From contig NC_135782.1 of assembly GCF_028453695.1 (NCBI RefSeq), positions 868,001-932,000 on the forward strand: a stretch of DNA of 64,000 nucleotides. The letters are read 5' to 3'. Origin of the DNA: Augochlora pura. Taxonomy: Eukaryota; Arthropoda; Insecta; Hymenoptera; Halictidae. Shown piece by piece: positions 60,962 to 64,000 of the stretch; position 1 is the first letter of the stretch, and each line of letters starts with the position of its first letter. Below the pieces are notes generated by a model. It was not told where the DNA came from. It did no database searches and saw nothing but the letters and a program-made list of their open reading frames with translations. Position numbers and translations under genes: made by a program.

Positions 60962-63900
60962 CCCCACCTAACTTCTGGCCAAACAGCCAGTATTATTGCC
61001 GCTCAATGCACTCTAAGGAGAATTTTGACTGGGATAATCCACATTACTTTTCTGTTATGTGGCAGTGGTCAGCCAGGTATGACCACTAATATTGGATATA
61101 GAACATGAACATACTTATCAAATAATCATCCGATACAGAAGCGAAAAACCTGAATCCTTCTGTAAACCATTTGTTTCAATGCAATATGGATCACAGCTAC
61201 TTCATTGTTAATTGGAGTTTTCTTTCCTTATAAACTGCAATACACTATGCTGTTAACTGTTGTACGATGAATACAGATTACTGAATATTCTGATCTAATC
61301 AGCAACATACAGGTATTCAAAGAAGTTAAGAAAATAGCTCAATTGGTAATAACAAACAACTCTTCCGATTATCACAAAAATGGGACAGACTTTGAATATA
61401 ATTTATTGGTTCAAGACAAGGATCAATGTGCGTGTTTCCATGTTTGGTGTACTTGAAAAAAAGAAGCAGATGACAAGGATAAAAGTGACTGTGAAAAGTG
61501 ACATACATTTTATATTGGGTAAGTGCATAAACTTGTACTTGCTTGATCTTAATTCGTGCAGAGTACCTCAAGAAATATTAATATGAGAGAACTACTTATA
61601 TATAAGAAATTTGGGCATAGCATTAAGCAATGTGAAGAGAAGTAAATACTGGATTTGAGTCGTTTGATGGGCCATTCTACTTCTCTGCCTTTTTGTATTC
61701 TAGTTATGTGCTACAATTATTCATTGTTTCATTTTATGCTACGTGTAAAATTTCAATATCACTATGAATATTATTGTGGCAGGATATTCAACTTTTGTAA
61801 AAATTTTGTGAGGCTGTTAATTCCAAATGATAACAGAAATTAGTGCATTTTTAAAGATTTTTTTTTTCTATTTTAATCGAGCTTCGGTAGAATTTGTTAA
61901 AAATATGTAATTAATTTCATTAACTATTTACTCAATGAACAAACAAGAAATACTAAAATTAAATAATCTAAGGTAATGCATAAATGAGAAAGATTGTTAT
62001 TTTTCCATATCTTTTTATTCGTTTTGTACAAATGTGAAACTAGCAGCAACTAGGGCTTGAATTACTGAATCTGATAATATTGCAGTTAAATGTTAGTAAA
62101 ATATTTAAGTTAGTCAGAATAATAGGATGAAATGAATGATAATGTATTTCTACCTTTTGAAAGTCTTTTAACATTATCCCAAAGAAAATTATTAAAAACA
62201 TTGCAGTGGGAATTGCATAAGATAAAATGAATTTGTACATGTTTAAAAAAAAAATGAGTCAATGCATATCATTCTTTCCCTCCAGGCAGTTGCATGAATA
62301 ATAAATGATTATGTTAATTTAGTAAACATTATTGGTATCATTTAGAATCATTATTAGAATTAGAATTATATAGGTATAATATACTTCGAGTATAGGTAAG
62401 CAAAATGTATGTTTATACATATACATATGTTTACTAACAAGTAGTTGACAACTTTATATTTTTAATTTTGTGCATTATACTTCTATATCCGATCAAAGTG
62501 TCATTATTTACACTTTTCGATTCATTTCTGTATTGTTGCTAACATAATTATAGTCTTTATTAAGGATAATGTGGTAAATTAAATTTTGTTGTACTAATGT
62601 TATTAACAGTTTAATTTCAAATAATATATATACCTAAGAATATTATCTATCTATAATAGAGTGATGTAAGGAAAAAAAGAAGTTCACGGAAAAGATCATA
62701 ATGATATACAGATCAGGCTGTTAAACAGATCATGTTTCATAATGTCTGTAAGGAATACCTTGTTCATATAACTCACTTGCACCTATTACCGTTGATTTGA
62801 TTATAGCATTGACGTATTTTCGTTATGTCTTTTACATAATGTCACATTAAAATCGATAAATTAGATTATGGCGGCTGTTTCGATATTTCGATATAGGTAT
62901 GCTTTGTTGTGATCCTGAAGGTAGATTTGTTAAGTATAAACGAATTCAGGTAATAACATTCAAACATAATGAATTCTATTAATTTTTTATTTGAAGAGCT
63001 AAAACATACATAGGTATATATATATTATATATATATAAATATTTCGCAAATTTTTAATAATAAAGCATAGTTTTTTTGTTTAATAATAATTCATTATTAC
63101 GTATAACTTGCATGTAACAAAAAGTGAGCATGCAGTATTGAAAATTTTTATTTTTAAAAATGCAAATGGTCAGATTACACAAAAATGGAAGATTATATAA
63201 GAATAAGTCATACACATTGCATAATATTAAATGGCTTCCAACTTCATGTTCTATCAGAGTACTTTGCTGGATATTATATGATTGTCTTTTAAATGGGCCA
63301 ATAGTGGTGCTACTTTTTAAGAAAGCAGCGACACCAATGATACATAATGAATTGAAAATATACGACTAATTATTTCAATAAACAATAGAGCCGCAAATTT
63401 ATATTCGAATATAATTGAATTGATTTTCTATAGGATTAGTATTTTATGCTAGTCTACCGTTCACGATATACAATTTTGTAAAAAAAAAGAACAAAGATAG
63501 AAAATATTGGAGAAAAGCAAGCTAATTGTGAAATTGTATATAAATATTGTTGAATTTGTATTTAGAGGTATAATAATTTTTTATTTAGTATTGCATTTGC
63601 TGTGTCAATGTCATTCTATTTATGTTTAAGTATGCATGTTTAATGAAAAGTAACGTGTGTTATGGAACATTTGTACTTAGTAAATGTACCTCGCTACTAC
63701 GTTTAAAGAAACTCGAGAACCCGTAGAATATTTGCTTTCACAACTTTGTGATGATATTTTACCATGTACTTTGCCTTCGAATATCATTGTAAGGATTTCA
63801 GCAAGTTTGCCAAAAAAAAGAAAAAAAGGAAAATGAAATGTTAATAGCAAAAAAGGAATGTAGCGATTGTCACTGTAATAATGCCCATCGAAACGACTCT

Positions 63901-64000
63901 ACGATAACCACGGCGTATCTTCGCCAAGAGAAACATGTAACAAATAGGAGATACGCGGAGAGCTACATATTCGGAAACTGCAAGCTGATATTGGCTCGTT
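60962..64000. other. CTDSPL 3' UTR and AT-rich sequence to window end
   Basis: There is no coding exon after the stop at 60959-60961. The AT-rich sequence with several AATAAA-type sites is consistent with a long 3' UTR; where it ends cannot be seen. A (TA)n stretch lies at 63014-63037. The last 150 bases become GC-richer but carry no recognisable gene. Confidence 0.5.
63014..63037. repeat. (TA)n microsatellite
   Basis: Interrupted TA run in the distal CTDSPL 3' region. Confidence 0.85.

Overview
The window reads as nuclear DNA of an insect, most likely a hymenopteran (bee, ant or wasp; inferred from gene families, short introns and AT-rich flanks, not confirmed by any search). Genes are split by mostly short GT-AG introns. 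I rebuilt ten multi-exon protein-coding genes by joining reading frames across splice sites and checking that every junction keeps phase. An eleventh, VDAC, is cut by the left edge.

Layout: 1-164 (-) first coding exon of the mitochondrial porin VDAC. 2580-5155 (+) and 6250-8875 (+) tandem SET/MYND (SmydA-type) genes, the second with an altered SET core. 8.9-10.2 kb holds palindromic repeats, including a 126-bp near-perfect inverted repeat, beside a dead non-LTR retrotransposon tail. 11028-12247 (+) erlin; 12890-13555 (+) LAMTOR3; 14131-15676 (-) glyoxylate/hydroxypyruvate reductase. 18261-26670 (+) papi (TDRKH), whose 6.2-kb intron carries a complete antisense MATH-BTB gene at 19905-21996 (-). 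28851-30134 (+) small secreted protein, followed by a second short ORF. 30.4-41.1 kb is gene-poor. 41162-49828 (-) CAP-Gly protein with the domain at its extreme C-terminus. 51904-56320 (+) Golgi apparatus protein 1 (GLG1). 59212-60961 (+) SCP/CTDSPL-type CTD phosphatase with a polyglycine upstream ORF in its leader.

The genes are mostly housekeeping and do not form one pathway. They cover mitochondria (VDAC, the papi anchor), ER and Golgi membranes (erlin, GLG1), lysosomal mTORC1/MAPK scaffolding (LAMTOR3), piRNA biogenesis (papi), glyoxylate metabolism (GRHPR), microtubules (CAP-Gly), ubiquitin-ligase adaptors (MATH-BTB) and polymerase II CTD signalling (CTDSPL). The window is compositionally split: about 0-22 kb and 51-64 kb are AT-rich, while about 22-51 kb is visibly richer in GC.

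No tRNA, rRNA, CRISPR array or bacterial element was seen. The items most worth a second look are the long hairpin and its degenerate relative, the gene nested in papi, the substituted SET motif in the second Smyd paralogue, the polyglycine uORF, and the two-ORF small secreted transcript.
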